DNA of 64,000 nt from Oscillospiraceae bacterium (lineage in GTDB: Bacteria; Bacillota; Clostridia; Oscillospirales; Ruminococcaceae). The notes beneath the pieces are model-generated. The model had not been told where the DNA came from and searched no databases. It was given only the letters and a program-made list of their open reading frames with translations. The position numbers and the translations under genes are program-made. The stretch's first letter is position 1. The number at the start of each line of letters is the position of its first letter. The stretch covers positions 62,001 to 126,000 of the forward strand of contig JAIHAL010000007.1 of assembly GCA_020054675.1 (NCBI GenBank), read 5' to 3'. Shown one piece after another: positions 1 to 8,592 of the stretch.

Positions 1-1386
1 TCCGGGAACATTTTTTTAAAAGGCTGGAACCTTACCGGCATAACCTTTTTCACCACCGATTTGCCGTATTTCATCTTTGGGGCCTTGCTTTTCGGCGTTT
101 CAGAAAGCGCTTATTTTGCCGCAATTATACTTATGTACTTTGTCCTCTCCATTTCCTGCGTTTTGCTGATTCTCCCCAAGGATAAGGAAAATTTCCCGCT
201 TTCTCTTTTTGTCCTGCTTTGTGCGGGGGGATTCCCATGCTATTACTCCTGCGAAGTTTTAAGGGCGCATACGCCGGTTTTTTCATATGTGTTTTTTGCC
301 TTGTTTTTTATGCAAAAAATCATTTCCTCCCAAAAAGCACAGCAAATACACCATGTCCTGTTCGTCATTTTCCTTGCCATTGCCTTTGCGGGAGACCCGA
401 TAGCCCTGATTTTTGGAATTCTGCCAATCCTTATTTTCAGCATTTACGGGATGTTTTTTTATCCCCATCAGCGAAAGATTTATTTGAAAATACTCATTTG
501 GGACATCTTTGCGGCGATTTTGGGAAAGCTTGCCGAATTTGCATTTTTAATGGGCGGAACAAACAAAAACTCCTTTATTTCCACAAGGGGATTTATCTCC
601 GAAGAAAGCATAATTTCAAAGACCCTGCTTTATTTAAAATGCCTTTTAAAAATGCAAAACGCATATTTTTTCAACGGCAGGATTTCCGAGATTTCCACTC
701 TCATATCGGCTTTCAGAGCAATTTTGGTGCTTTTTTCACTTTACATCATTATAAAAAATTTGATTTCCTTTGCAAATCGGCTGGAGTTTGACTCTATATC
801 CCTTATTTTAAGCCTTGGATTTTTATTTTTATCCCTTGTTTTTATTTTTACGGACATATCGGTTGATATTTACAGCGCGCGCTACATGGGCGCATTTCCC
901 ATGCTCTGCGGAATTCTTATTGCAAGATTTTTTTCAACAAAAAGAACTTTTTTTAATAAAATATTAATATTCTTTATGTCCACACTTTTTTTAATCGCGG
1001 CAATCTTTCCTTGGAACAGTTTTAATAAGAAAAGCACCCCGCAAGAAAGGCTTGCTGATTTCTTGCTGCAAAACGGTCTTGAAAGCGGCTGTTCCGCCTT
1101 TTGGGACGCCTCCCATACGACCGTTTCAAGCCTTGGCAAGGTAAAGGTTCGTGCAGTTACATTTCAAAACGGAAACCTTTCAAAATTTTCATGGTTCTGC
1201 AAGGACGAATGGTACTCTGAACCTTTCCGCTTTGTCGTAATAAATCCCTCAAACAAAAACGCCGATTTTGGAATAACAGAGGAGAATATGAGAAAATCTC
1301 TTGGCATCCCCAGAAAAATCCTTGTTTTTGAGGATTATATAATTTACGTTTACGGGAAAAATATTTCCGAAAATATTCGTAAATGA
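1..1386 (+). CDS. Polytopic membrane protein, 5'-truncated by the window edge
   Basis: The reading frame is open from base 1, so the apparent TTG start at 61 is only an internal leucine and the gene begins outside the window. The visible 461 residues contain about ten hydrophobic segments followed by a C-terminal soluble stretch of roughly 110 residues. This layout resembles GT39-like or other integral-membrane glycosyltransferases and lipid-linked sugar enzymes, but no catalytic motif can be checked because the N-terminus is missing. It ends 9 bases before a GT2 glycosyltransferase and a GtrA-like gene on the same strand, so a role in cell-envelope glycosylation is inferred from context. Exact function unknown. 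Confidence 0.6.
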   Translation, partial: SGNIFLKGWNLTGITFFTTDLPYFIFGALLFGVSESAYFAAIILMYFVLSISCVLLILPKDKENFPLSLFVLLCAGGFPCYYSCEVLRAHTPVFSYVFFALFFMQKIISSQKAQQIHHVLFVIFLAIAFAGDPIALIFGILPILIFSIYGMFFYPHQRKIYLKILIWDIFAAILGKLAEFAFLMGGTNKNSFISTRGFISEESIISKTLLYLKCLLKMQNAYFFNGRISEISTLISAFRAILVLFSLYIIIKNLISFANRLEFDSISLILSLGFLFLSLVFIFTDISVDIYSARYMGAFPMLCGILIARFFSTKRTFFNKILIFFMSTLFLIAAIFPWNSFNKKSTPQERLADFLLQNGLESGCSAFWDASHTTVSSLGKVKVRAVTFQNGNLSKFSWFCKDEWYSEPFRFVVINPSNKNADFGITEENMRKSLGIPRKILVFEDYIIYVYGKNISENIRK

Positions 1387-1395
1387 GGGGATAAA

Positions 1396-2100
1396 ATGGG
1401 AATAAGCGCTGTAATTCCCGCATACGGAGAAGCGGAAAATTTAAAATACCTGCTCCCGCAGATAAAAAAAGAGCTTTTAAAAACCGGAGAAGAATATGAA
1501 ATAATCGTTGTTGACGGCATAAGGAGCATTGACAATTCAAAGGCAATCTGCCATGAAAACGGCGCAAAATATTTAAATCAAGAGGAGGCCGGTTTCGGCG
1601 GGGCAATCCGAACAGGAATAAGGCATGCCTCAATGGACAAGCTCCTGATGCTTGACGGCGACGGCTCACACAGTCCGGAGTACATTCCAAAACTGCACAA
1701 GGCGCTTATGTCAGGGGCGGATGTGGCAATAGGCTCCCGCTATGCCAAGGGCGGAAAAACATTTGACTCCAAAGTTTCGGTTGCCATGTCAAAGCTGCTT
1801 AATTTTATTTACCGTTCTCTTTTGGGAATAGATGCAAGAGATGTTTCCACGAATTACAGAATGTATAGAACAAATCAAATAAAACAAATAGTCTTAAAAT
1901 GTCAAAATTACGATATTCTTGAAGAAATCCTGCTTAAATTAAAACTTTACAAGCCAACGCTTAAAATAAAGGAAATTCCAATACAGTTCAACAAAAGGAT
2001 GCTTGGAAAATCCAAAAGGCGGTTTCTACCGTTTGCGGCAAGCTATGCAAAAACGCTTTTTGTCCTCCTGCCGCAAAGGCTTTCGGCAAAACATCATTAA
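1396..2100 (+). CDS. GT2 family glycosyltransferase (polyprenyl-phosphate sugar transferase-like)
   Basis: This 234-residue GT-A fold protein starts with the ISAVIPAYGE nucleotide-binding strand and carries a DxD-type motif in LMLDGDGSHS near residue 95, then GSRY and a later NYRMYR segment, all typical of dolichol- or undecaprenyl-phosphate mannose/glucose synthases. It would load a sugar from a nucleotide donor onto a lipid carrier on the cytoplasmic face. The usual VVDDGSxD motif reads VVDGIRSID here, a noticeable deviation. There are no C-terminal membrane helices; the separate GtrA-like gene 3 bases downstream may supply the membrane part. A GAGGGG ribosome site precedes the ATG. Confidence 0.85.
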   Translation: MGISAVIPAYGEAENLKYLLPQIKKELLKTGEEYEIIVVDGIRSIDNSKAICHENGAKYLNQEEAGFGGAIRTGIRHASMDKLLMLDGDGSHSPEYIPKLHKALMSGADVAIGSRYAKGGKTFDSKVSVAMSKLLNFIYRSLLGIDARDVSTNYRMYRTNQIKQIVLKCQNYDILEEILLKLKLYKPTLKIKEIPIQFNKRMLGKSKRRFLPFAASYAKTLFVLLPQRLSAKHH

Positions 2101-2103
2101 AAA

Positions 2104-2463
2104 ATGTTAAGGGAGCTTTTTTTATACGGGGTCATAGGCGGAGCCGCCGCCGTTCTTGATTATTCCGTATTTCTGATTTTTCTGCATTTCGGGCTTGCCG
2201 CAGAACTTTCAAGCCTTTTGGGACAGGCCGCCGGCTTTTTGCTCAGTTTTTTCGGGAACACATTTTTAAACTTTAAAAAAACCGACCGGCTTTTTATGAG
2301 ATTTTTGCTCTATCTTTCCATCTGTCTTGCAGGAATGGCGCTTTCAACGCTTTTGATTTTTTTGCTTAAAAACCTGATGAATCTTTACGCATTAAAGCTT
2401 TTGTGCCTTATTCTTTCCGCCGGACTGCAATTTTTGCTGAACAAATTCATAACTTACAGATAA
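2104..2463 (+). CDS. GtrA-like membrane protein
   Basis: The 119-residue protein has four hydrophobic helices with the GtrA signature pattern: an N-terminal VIGGAAAVLDYSVF-type helix, a middle GFLLSFFGNTFLNF segment and a C-terminal QFLLNKF helix. GtrA proteins are thought to help translocate lipid-linked sugars or act with a GT2 partner, and the partner lies 3 bases upstream. The three genes from base 1 form one transcription unit that ends at the hairpin just downstream. Length and topology match the family; the sugar cannot be read from sequence. Confidence 0.85.
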   Translation: MLRELFLYGVIGGAAAVLDYSVFLIFLHFGLAAELSSLLGQAAGFLLSFFGNTFLNFKKTDRLFMRFLLYLSICLAGMALSTLLIFLLKNLMNLYALKLLCLILSAGLQFLLNKFITYR

Positions 2464-2487
2464 TTTGCACTGTTTCGTGCAAATCCT

Positions 2488-2525
2488 CCCCTCATTTGCC
2501 GTTTTGATGAGGGGATTATTTTTTA
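2488..2525 (+). terminator. Intrinsic terminator after the GT2/GtrA operon
   Basis: An 8-bp stem (CCCCTCAT at 2488-2495 with ATGAGGGG at 2507-2514) is followed by ATTATTTTTT. A second small hairpin, TTTGCAC/GTGCAAA at 2464-2483, lies just before it. Together they separate the glycosylation genes from the tail-like gene pair. Confidence 0.8.
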
Positions 2526-2544
2526 AAAAGAAAGGAAATGAAAT

Positions 2545-3600
2545 ATGGAACTTCAAGTCATAGGCAAAAAGCTTATAGCCGAACCTGCGGCGCATACCCT
2601 TGTTCAAGGCGAAAACGGCGCGGATACCTTTTACATAAGGCTTCCAAAAAAATATGGCGAAACCGACCTTTCAAAATTCAGTTTTAAAATGAGGGCGGCA
2701 TCTGAAAAAAACACCATTGCCGAACAGCTCCTTGAAAGCTCCGCCGACGGGGACGACATCATTTTGAAATGGAGCGCAACCTCCGATTTTACCGCCGTTG
2801 CGGGAACTCTTTCGCTTGAGCTTGTCGGCGTATCGTCCGACGGAGGAATAATAAAAATTCCGTCAAGCGAAATTTATGTAAAAGCTTCCCTTACAGGGGA
2901 ATACTCCCCGCCGCAGAATTTAATCGAGCAGGCGCTTGCTCAAATGCAGACTCTTGCCGCAAGGGCAACCGCAGAGGCTGACAGGGCGCGCTCCTACATA
3001 GGCAAATCCGCTTACGACATATGGCTTTCAAAAGGCAACACCGGCAGCGAGGAGGATTTTCTCAACTCCTTAAAGGGGCAAAAAGGAGATGCCGGAACCG
3101 GACTTAAAATACTTGGCACCTTTGACAGCCTTAATGCCCTTTCACTTGCATATCCAAACGGAAGTTCCCTTGACGGGGGATTTATGGTGCTTGGAGAATA
3201 TTATTACTGGGATACAATCCAAAGCTCATGGAAAAGCGCGGGAAGCCTTCAAGGCGCAAAAGGCGACAAGGGCGACAAAGGCGATACGGGCGATTCCGGG
3301 AAAGCGGTTATTGTAACCGATTTGACCTCAACCTCCAAAACAATTACGATTGCCGACAATACTGAATATCATTTCGGTTCGCTTTCATCCCTGTCGGTAA
3401 GCTTTCCAAACGAATTTTACAGCGCATTCATATGCTTTACAAGCCCGTCCTCCGCAACATCGGTTTCTTTTCCGCAGGGCACAAAAATCTTCGGGCAGGA
3501 TGTCACCGACGGAGTATTCTATCCCTGCGCCAACAAAAGATACTCGCTTGGGCTTTGGTATGACGGACTTTTCAATACCGTTGTCGTGGGGGGATACTGA
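2545..3600 (+). CDS. Phage baseplate/tail-like protein with collagen-like segments
   Basis: The 351-residue protein has an N-terminal beta-rich region (about 1-115) resembling phage baseplate upper protein N-terminal domains, then a short helical stretch (122-150) and the phrase AYDIWLSKGNTGSEEDFL, common in tail-fibre proteins of Clostridia phages. Two collagen-like Gly-X-Y blocks follow, GQKGDAG near 178 and GAKGDKGDKGDTGDSG near 237-252. The C-terminal 100 residues are beta-rich. No signal peptide is visible. It overlaps the next gene by one base (TGATG), so the two are translationally coupled and probably form one structural assembly. No capsid, portal, tape-measure or lysis genes are nearby, so this is an orphan module rather than a prophage. 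Confidence 0.65.
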   Translation: MELQVIGKKLIAEPAAHTLVQGENGADTFYIRLPKKYGETDLSKFSFKMRAASEKNTIAEQLLESSADGDDIILKWSATSDFTAVAGTLSLELVGVSSDGGIIKIPSSEIYVKASLTGEYSPPQNLIEQALAQMQTLAARATAEADRARSYIGKSAYDIWLSKGNTGSEEDFLNSLKGQKGDAGTGLKILGTFDSLNALSLAYPNGSSLDGGFMVLGEYYYWDTIQSSWKSAGSLQGAKGDKGDKGDTGDSGKAVIVTDLTSTSKTITIADNTEYHFGSLSSLSVSFPNEFYSAFICFTSPSSATSVSFPQGTKIFGQDVTDGVFYPCANKRYSLGLWYDGLFNTVVVGGY

Positions 3601-4787
3601 TGAGGCTGCTTGACCGGAAAATTTACGCCATTGCGGGCGGAGTTTGCGCGCCTGAAAAAAAGGTTGTTTATGGAATAAAAATTTCCAAAACCAATCCCGA
3701 CCCGTTTGCCTCGGTTTCCTATACCGATGACAGCGTCGGATTTTCTCCATCCTATGGAAACAACGGCAATTTTATCGACAACGGCTGGAACAGCAGGTTC
3801 CCCTTTTCCAAAATAAGGCCATGCGTGCTTAAAAACGGAAAGGTAAGCTATTATCTCAATCCAAACGATTTTTCCAAGACCGCCGGAGGATATAATGCAA
3901 TCCTTGACGGCACCGATGGGGACGTAATGATAGAATTCCCAAAGATATGGTACAGTTTTTCGCAGGATGCAAATTATTATTACATAAAATACTCGAACAG
4001 GCCCGGAGATGGATTTTCCGACTTTGCAATGAGGTATAAGGGAAGTGTGCGCGAAAAATTTTATATAGGGGCATACCTTTCCAGCGTTTTGGACGGAAAG
4101 CTCCGCTGTGTTTCGGGGCTGATGCCCGTTTATTCAAAATCCATAAGCGAACTGCGGACCCTTGCGCAAGCAAATGGAAGCGGCTATGAACTGCTTTCAT
4201 GGAACAAGCTCATGCTGCTTCAAGTGCTTTTTGCAGTAAGGTTTAAAAGCATTGACGGACAAACCGCGCTCGGAGAAGGCAACAGCAACTCTTCTAACGA
4301 TTTTTTCAGCGGAGCCGCAAACAGCAAGGGCATGAATTACGGCTCGCAATCAGCAGGCGAAGCGGTAAAATTCTGCGGGCTTGAGGATTTTTGGGGCGGA
4401 TTTTCCCTCCTGATTGACGGATTTGCGCTTAACGCCGACGGCAACGGCGGCATATCCTCATGCAGCGTTGCTGTCGCCGACGGGAACTTCAACAATACCG
4501 CTTCCGGCTACACCGTTGCCGGAGAGCTTGGCAGCGCATACAGCGGATATCTTTCGGCAATTCAGGCTACGAACCAGCTCGGATTTCTTGCCGCCGGAGC
4601 CTCAGGCAGCTCTTCAACTTATTTTTGCGATTCTACCAGGGCAATCTGCGCACTGGCATTAAGATTTCCGCATTACGGAGGAAACCTTTTCAGCCGCAAA
4701 GACTGCGGCCCTTTCCATTTCAGAATATTATCCGGCGCTGCGGATGGAGGATTTTATTCCGGCGGAAGGCTTATGTACTGCCCTTGA
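3600..4787 (+). CDS. Phage tail receptor-binding protein-like, C-type-lectin fold (possible variable protein)
   Basis: The 395-residue product matches in pattern a family of tail-tip/receptor-binding proteins: EFPKIWYSF and KFYIGAYLSS early, a central LLSWNKLMLLQVLF segment, GLEDFWGGF near 261, a Gly/Ser-rich stretch, STYFCDSTRAICALALRF, and the terminal pattern GGN-x-GPF-x-GGRLMYCP. That ending is characteristic of formylglycine-generating-enzyme/C-type-lectin folds used as variable domains in diversity-generating retroelement (DGR) targets. The last 35 residues are where variable positions would fall. No reverse transcriptase or template repeat is in the window. The gene overlaps the tail-like protein upstream and has no terminator-like hairpin immediately after it. 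Confidence 0.65.
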   Translation: MRLLDRKIYAIAGGVCAPEKKVVYGIKISKTNPDPFASVSYTDDSVGFSPSYGNNGNFIDNGWNSRFPFSKIRPCVLKNGKVSYYLNPNDFSKTAGGYNAILDGTDGDVMIEFPKIWYSFSQDANYYYIKYSNRPGDGFSDFAMRYKGSVREKFYIGAYLSSVLDGKLRCVSGLMPVYSKSISELRTLAQANGSGYELLSWNKLMLLQVLFAVRFKSIDGQTALGEGNSNSSNDFFSGAANSKGMNYGSQSAGEAVKFCGLEDFWGGFSLLIDGFALNADGNGGISSCSVAVADGNFNNTASGYTVAGELGSAYSGYLSAIQATNQLGFLAAGASGSSSTYFCDSTRAICALALRFPHYGGNLFSRKDCGPFHFRILSGAADGGFYSGGRLMYCP

Positions 4788-4910
4788 CACAAAAATTAAA
4801 TACGATTTTCTTAAAAAAATTACATTTTTATGCGTTATTAACAAAAGAAAAACTCAGCGCCTGCTTTGCGTTTAAACGTTTTCCAAAGTTTACAGAATAT
4901 TCACAAGAAT

Positions 4911-4963
4911 AACCTCCCATTATTATATAATAAAAATCGACATAATTTTTATTTCGGGAGGTT
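4911..4963 (+). promoter_or_regulatory. Inverted repeat pairing the chemoreceptor ribosome-binding site
   Basis: AACCTCCC at 4911-4918 is the exact reverse complement of GGGAGGTT at 4956-4963, the only strong Shine-Dalgarno for the ATG at 4973. The spacer is AT-rich and itself partly complementary (ATAAAAAT and ATTTTTAT). If the transcript starts upstream of 4911, the ribosome site would be hidden in the hairpin. A TATAAT at 4926-4931 could instead be a promoter -10 box, in which case the left arm is not transcribed. A perfect palindrome CGTTTAAACG lies about 100 bases upstream of the ATG. Confidence 0.45.
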
Positions 4964-4972
4964 AAACCTAAT

Positions 4973-7000
4973 ATGCGCAAATTTAAATTCCCCTCATTTA
5001 AATTCAAAGGTCTTTACTGGCTCAGCGGGGAATCCAAGCTGAAATCACTTTCGGCCACCGTAAGTGTATTTGCCGTCGGATGCCTCGTGGTCATTGTGGG
5101 ACTTATAATTTCAATAATGTCCATAAATTCAAGCATGGCTATGCAGGACTTGTTTCAGGAAGATGCAAGGGTTTCCATGCAGGGACTTGAAAATGCAATT
5201 TCAAACCTCAACAGGAGCGTTGTCGTCATAACGGATACTTACGCCGGTCAAACTTCAACTGTTTATGCGGTAAAAAATAAAACGCCCAGTGCCCTTAAAT
5301 CAATAGCAAACGAAGCTATAAAAACCTCCGGCGCAGACGCCGTATTTTTTACCGATGAAACCGGAAAAATAATCATAGCAGTTCCGGACAACGAAACTGC
5401 TTCATTTTCGGGATTTGACTGCACAAAGCAGGCGCTCTCGGGAGCAAAAACAACAAGCTATGAAATAACAAACGACAACAAAATCTATGTTGCGTCCAGC
5501 GCACCCGTAACAAGCCAGGGGCAGATAATAGGTTCAATAACATCTCTTTGTTCCATGACAAAAACTTCTTTTCTTGACAATATAAAAGATGTAACCGGTG
5601 CAGATTATACCATTTTCTTAGGAAATACAAGAGTAAATACTACCTTGATGGAAAATGGCGAGCGAAAAGTCGGCACACAGCTTAATGCGGAAATGACCAA
5701 AAAAGTTATTGAAGGCAAGAAAGAATACGTCGGCAAGGCGGAAATACTTGGCAAGAATTACATAACAAAATACAAACCTGTGCTTGATGCCAATGGAGAA
5801 ATATTGTTTACCCTTTTTGCAGGCAAAAACATCGATTCCATTTCTACAAGGCTTGCAATAGGCACAATCTCATCCATAGCCATAGCGGTAGTGCTTTTAA
5901 TTCTGCTTATGGTTTTAGTCATTATATCGCTCAATGCAATGATTAAAAAGCCGTTCAATAAAATAGTCGCCGTTGCGGAAAATATTAAAAACGGCGAAAT
6001 AGGAATTTCAAATCCGGATGCAATAGCAATAGATTTGAAATCAAACAATGAAATGGGCAGAATTGCTTCATCTCTTTCCGAAACGGCGCTTGGACTGCAA
6101 AGATATATCGGAGAAATTTCAAGGGTTTTAAATTCCATTTCACAAGGGGATTTGACTGTTGAGGCAGAGGGCGAATACAGCGGAGATTTCGTGGGAATAA
6201 AATCTGCGCTTGACCAAATTCTTTCATCCCTCAACAAAATGATGTCGGATATAAACCTTGCCGCTGAAACTCTTTCGAGCCGCGCGGAACAGATTTCCCA
6301 ATCATCCATGCAGCTTTCTCAGGCGGCTACCGAACAGGCAAGCACCGTTGAACAGCTTTCCGCCGCAATCAATGAAATTTCAGATAATGTTGCCCAAAAT
6401 GCAAAAGCTGCAAGCCATGCAAAGGAAATTTCAACTCAATCCTCCAAAGAAGTCGAAGAAGGCAGAAAGAAAATGGAAGAAATGCTTGTTTCAATGGAGG
6501 ACATCAACAACGCTTCATCCGAAATACAAAAAATCATTAAAACCATTGACGATATAGCGTTCCAGACAAACATCCTTGCCCTTAACGCAGCGGTTGAAGC
6601 AGCGCGTGCAGGTGCAGCCGGAAAAGGCTTTGCGGTCGTTGCCGATGAGGTTAGAAATCTTGCAAGCCGTTCCGCCGAAGCCGCAAAGCAAACTACCGTG
6701 CTCATCCAAAATACGATAGACCTTGTGGGCCATGGAACAAAAATCGCCAACGAAACCGCAGATACTTTCCGCACGATTATAGAAAGCACGGAGCAATCCT
6801 CAGAGCTTATAACAAAAATTGCGGATGCTTCCGATGCACAAGCGCTTTCAATCTCGCAAATAACCGAGGGGATAGACCAGGTTTCGCTTGTGATTCAAAC
6901 GACTTCCGCAACCGCGCAGGAAAGTGCCGCAACAAGTCAGGAGCTTTCAAGCCAAGCCCATATCTTAAAAGACCTTGTTTCAGCATTTAAAATAAAATAA
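4973..7000 (+). CDS. Methyl-accepting chemotaxis protein
   Basis: The 675-residue receptor has a first membrane helix at about 28-50, an extracellular Cache-like sensor domain to about 292, a second helix near 297-320, a HAMP domain (about 321-375) and a cytoplasmic signalling domain to the end. The conserved hairpin tip reads [20 protein letters not shown] and continues into [13 protein letters not shown], which contact CheA and CheW. Methylation-region sequences rich in Glu, Gln and Ala flank it. There is no C-terminal CheR-docking pentapeptide. The ligand is unknown; neighbouring carbohydrate loci make a sugar or small organic acid plausible. The gene stands alone with its own terminator. 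Confidence 0.95.
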   Translation: MRKFKFPSFKFKGLYWLSGESKLKSLSATVSVFAVGCLVVIVGLIISIMSINSSMAMQDLFQEDARVSMQGLENAISNLNRSVVVITDTYAGQTSTVYAVKNKTPSALKSIANEAIKTSGADAVFFTDETGKIIIAVPDNETASFSGFDCTKQALSGAKTTSYEITNDNKIYVASSAPVTSQGQIIGSITSLCSMTKTSFLDNIKDVTGADYTIFLGNTRVNTTLMENGERKVGTQLNAEMTKKVIEGKKEYVGKAEILGKNYITKYKPVLDANGEILFTLFAGKNIDSISTRLAIGTISSIAIAVVLLILLMVLVIISLNAMIKKPFNKIVAVAENIKNGEIGISNPDAIAIDLKSNNEMGRIASSLSETALGLQRYIGEISRVLNSISQGDLTVEAEGEYSGDFVGIKSALDQILSSLNKMMSDINLAAETLSSRAEQISQSSMQLSQAATEQASTVEQLSAAINEISDNVAQNAKAASHAKEISTQSSKEVEEGRKKMEEMLVSMEDINNASSEIQKIIKTIDDIAFQTNILALNAAVEAARAGAAGKGFAVVADEVRNLASRSAEAAKQTTVLIQNTIDLVGHGTKIANETADTFRTIIESTEQSSELITKIADASDAQALSISQITEGIDQVSLVIQTTSATAQESAATSQELSSQAHILKDLVSAFKIK

Positions 7001-7011
7001 AATAAAATTTT

Positions 7012-7053
7012 CACCCCCAAGTCTGAGATTTCTGACTTGGGGGTGAATTTTTT
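7012..7053. terminator. Bidirectional terminator between convergent genes
   Basis: A strong stem, CACCCCCAAGTC at 7012-7023 with GACTTGGGGGTG at 7034-7045, has AATTTTTT on its plus-strand 3' side and AAAATTTTATTTTATTTTA in the minus-strand direction. It can serve both the chemoreceptor gene and the converging DUF4214 gene. Confidence 0.85.
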
Positions 7054-7088
7054 GGAGGAGGGTTTATGGAATTTTATTTCATACTTTA

Positions 7089-8474
7089 TTATGCCAATCC
7101 ATAAGAAGCAAGCAAGAGCGAGAATTCCTTAGAACTTGAAAATCCTCCAAGAACCTGCTGCCTTGTAGCGCCGCTGTTCAAAAGATTTACCCAGCTGTTA
7201 AGGCCGTTCTGGTCATATTCCCTGTTGAGGAAAACCCTGTAAAGGATTTTAACGAAATCTGTGTTGGAAAGGTTCTTGTTGAGCATTTCCTGCGAGAACA
7301 TGAAGTTTGATGCAACCTGCTCCGGAGTTAGGTTCTTATTGAGGAGAAGCTGGCACCAGTAATTAAGCCCGTTTATATCAGGCTCTCTATTAAGCGCCTT
7401 GTTGTAGCAGCGGTAAACAAACATTGTTATGCCAACATTCTGGTCCCTTGCCTCAGTAAGTGAAATCGTTCCTTTTGTTATATCAAATGATGAGCAAAGG
7501 TCTTTAAACTCCCTTGAATCAACAAAGCCCTTGAACACATACTGCCTTGAAAGGCCATTACTTAAATATCCCATCCAGTTTGATTTTCCTGCGGAATCTG
7601 CAGAACGGTCAAACATTGTCGCATAGAGGGTGTCAATGAAGGCTTCATTGGAAAGGTTTCTGTTTAAAAATTCCTGGCTGAAAACAAAGCCATATGCAAC
7701 CTGCGCGCCGCTTGATTTTCCGCTTGTAAGCTGGCCGGCCCAGTATGAAACCTCTGAGCTTGCGGGAGTACGGCTAAGCGCCTTTTTGTAAAGGCGTTCA
7801 ACAAAAGCATTTACCCCGCTGGCAATCGTATCTACCTTGTAAACATAAGTCAATTGGGAAACGGTTGTTGTATAACCGCTTTCTACGGCAATTTTATTGC
7901 AAGTAAGCTTATAGGTATTGCCATCCGCGGTTTTTGATGAGGAACTAAGAGTCGGACCGCTTGTCTGGCTGAAATCGCTGTCGTCAACAACATAATGATA
8001 TTTTTCAAAAGCATCCTCCGCAAGCTTGCAAAGCGCCGAAAGAGTAAGCCCGGTTTCTCCATTCTCAACGGTTATCGTGTTTTTGGTAACCACATTTTTA
8101 TCGCCGACATAATAAATATAAGTCAGTCTGTCCACGCTGGTCGAATACCCTGATTTTGTAGGAATATCCTCTCCATCATTGTCAAAAACAAGATAATAAA
8201 CTTCATCGTCTTCGGTTTCATTATCTTCATTGTCAAGAGGCGCGCTGCTTTTAGATTCTTTAAGCTTAAAATCATCCTCATAAACCTTGTAGCCTATTTC
8301 CCTGAAAGCATCTGACGCAAGGTCCTGCAAATCCGAAAGCGAAAGGCCGGCAGAGCCGTTATTCTTTTCAATAGTATCGGTAGTTATTCTTGTAGCGGCA
8401 AAAGCGCTTACCCAGCTTGCTGAAACAGAAAAAACAATGGCAAGCGGAATTGCCGCAAGTTTTAAAAACTTCAT
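7089..8474 (-). CDS. Secreted DUF4214 protein with two N-terminal repeats
   Basis: The 461-residue protein has a signal peptide (MKFLKLAAIPLAIVFSVSA, cleavage near AFA-A). Two tandem modules of about 100 residues follow, each beginning with a T-x-E-x-NNG/NGETGL-type phrase and ending in a GYxTxVxxLTYxYxV phrase (residues about 28-125 and 126-215). The C-terminal half has two DUF4214 units, each marked by FVERLYKKALSR / FVYRCYNKALNR and by ISEEFLNRNLSN-like helices. DUF4214 occurs in bacterial surface and S-layer-associated or calcium-linked exported proteins, with no agreed enzymatic role. No sortase motif or S-layer-homology domain is visible. An adhesion or matrix role is inferred only. Confidence 0.8.
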   Translation of the reverse strand: MKFLKLAAIPLAIVFSVSASWVSAFAATRITTDTIEKNNGSAGLSLSDLQDLASDAFREIGYKVYEDDFKLKESKSSAPLDNEDNETEDDEVYYLVFDNDGEDIPTKSGYSTSVDRLTYIYYVGDKNVVTKNTITVENGETGLTLSALCKLAEDAFEKYHYVVDDSDFSQTSGPTLSSSSKTADGNTYKLTCNKIAVESGYTTTVSQLTYVYKVDTIASGVNAFVERLYKKALSRTPASSEVSYWAGQLTSGKSSGAQVAYGFVFSQEFLNRNLSNEAFIDTLYATMFDRSADSAGKSNWMGYLSNGLSRQYVFKGFVDSREFKDLCSSFDITKGTISLTEARDQNVGITMFVYRCYNKALNREPDINGLNYWCQLLLNKNLTPEQVASNFMFSQEMLNKNLSNTDFVKILYRVFLNREYDQNGLNSWVNLLNSGATRQQVLGGFSSSKEFSLLLASYGLA

Positions 8475-8592
8475 TGCAATCTCTCCTTTAAAAAATTCTG
8501 GAATTTATTTTTCCTGCAATATCTATTATACACCTTTCACAGTCAAAGTAAATAACAAAACGGTAACAATTTGGAAAAGATGACAGTAATAA

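Noticed and set aside
61-120. Start of the first gene at the TTG at 61
   Set aside because: The frame is open upstream to base 1 with membrane-protein-like sequence and no ribosome site precedes 61.
2545-4787. Prophage
   Set aside because: Only two tail-like genes are present; no integrase, capsid, portal, terminase or lysis gene and no attachment repeats.
7066-7104. A 12-codon reading frame after a perfect GGAGGAGG
   Set aside because: It overlaps the end of the DUF4214 gene, follows a terminator directly and codes for no recognisable leader peptide; probably chance.
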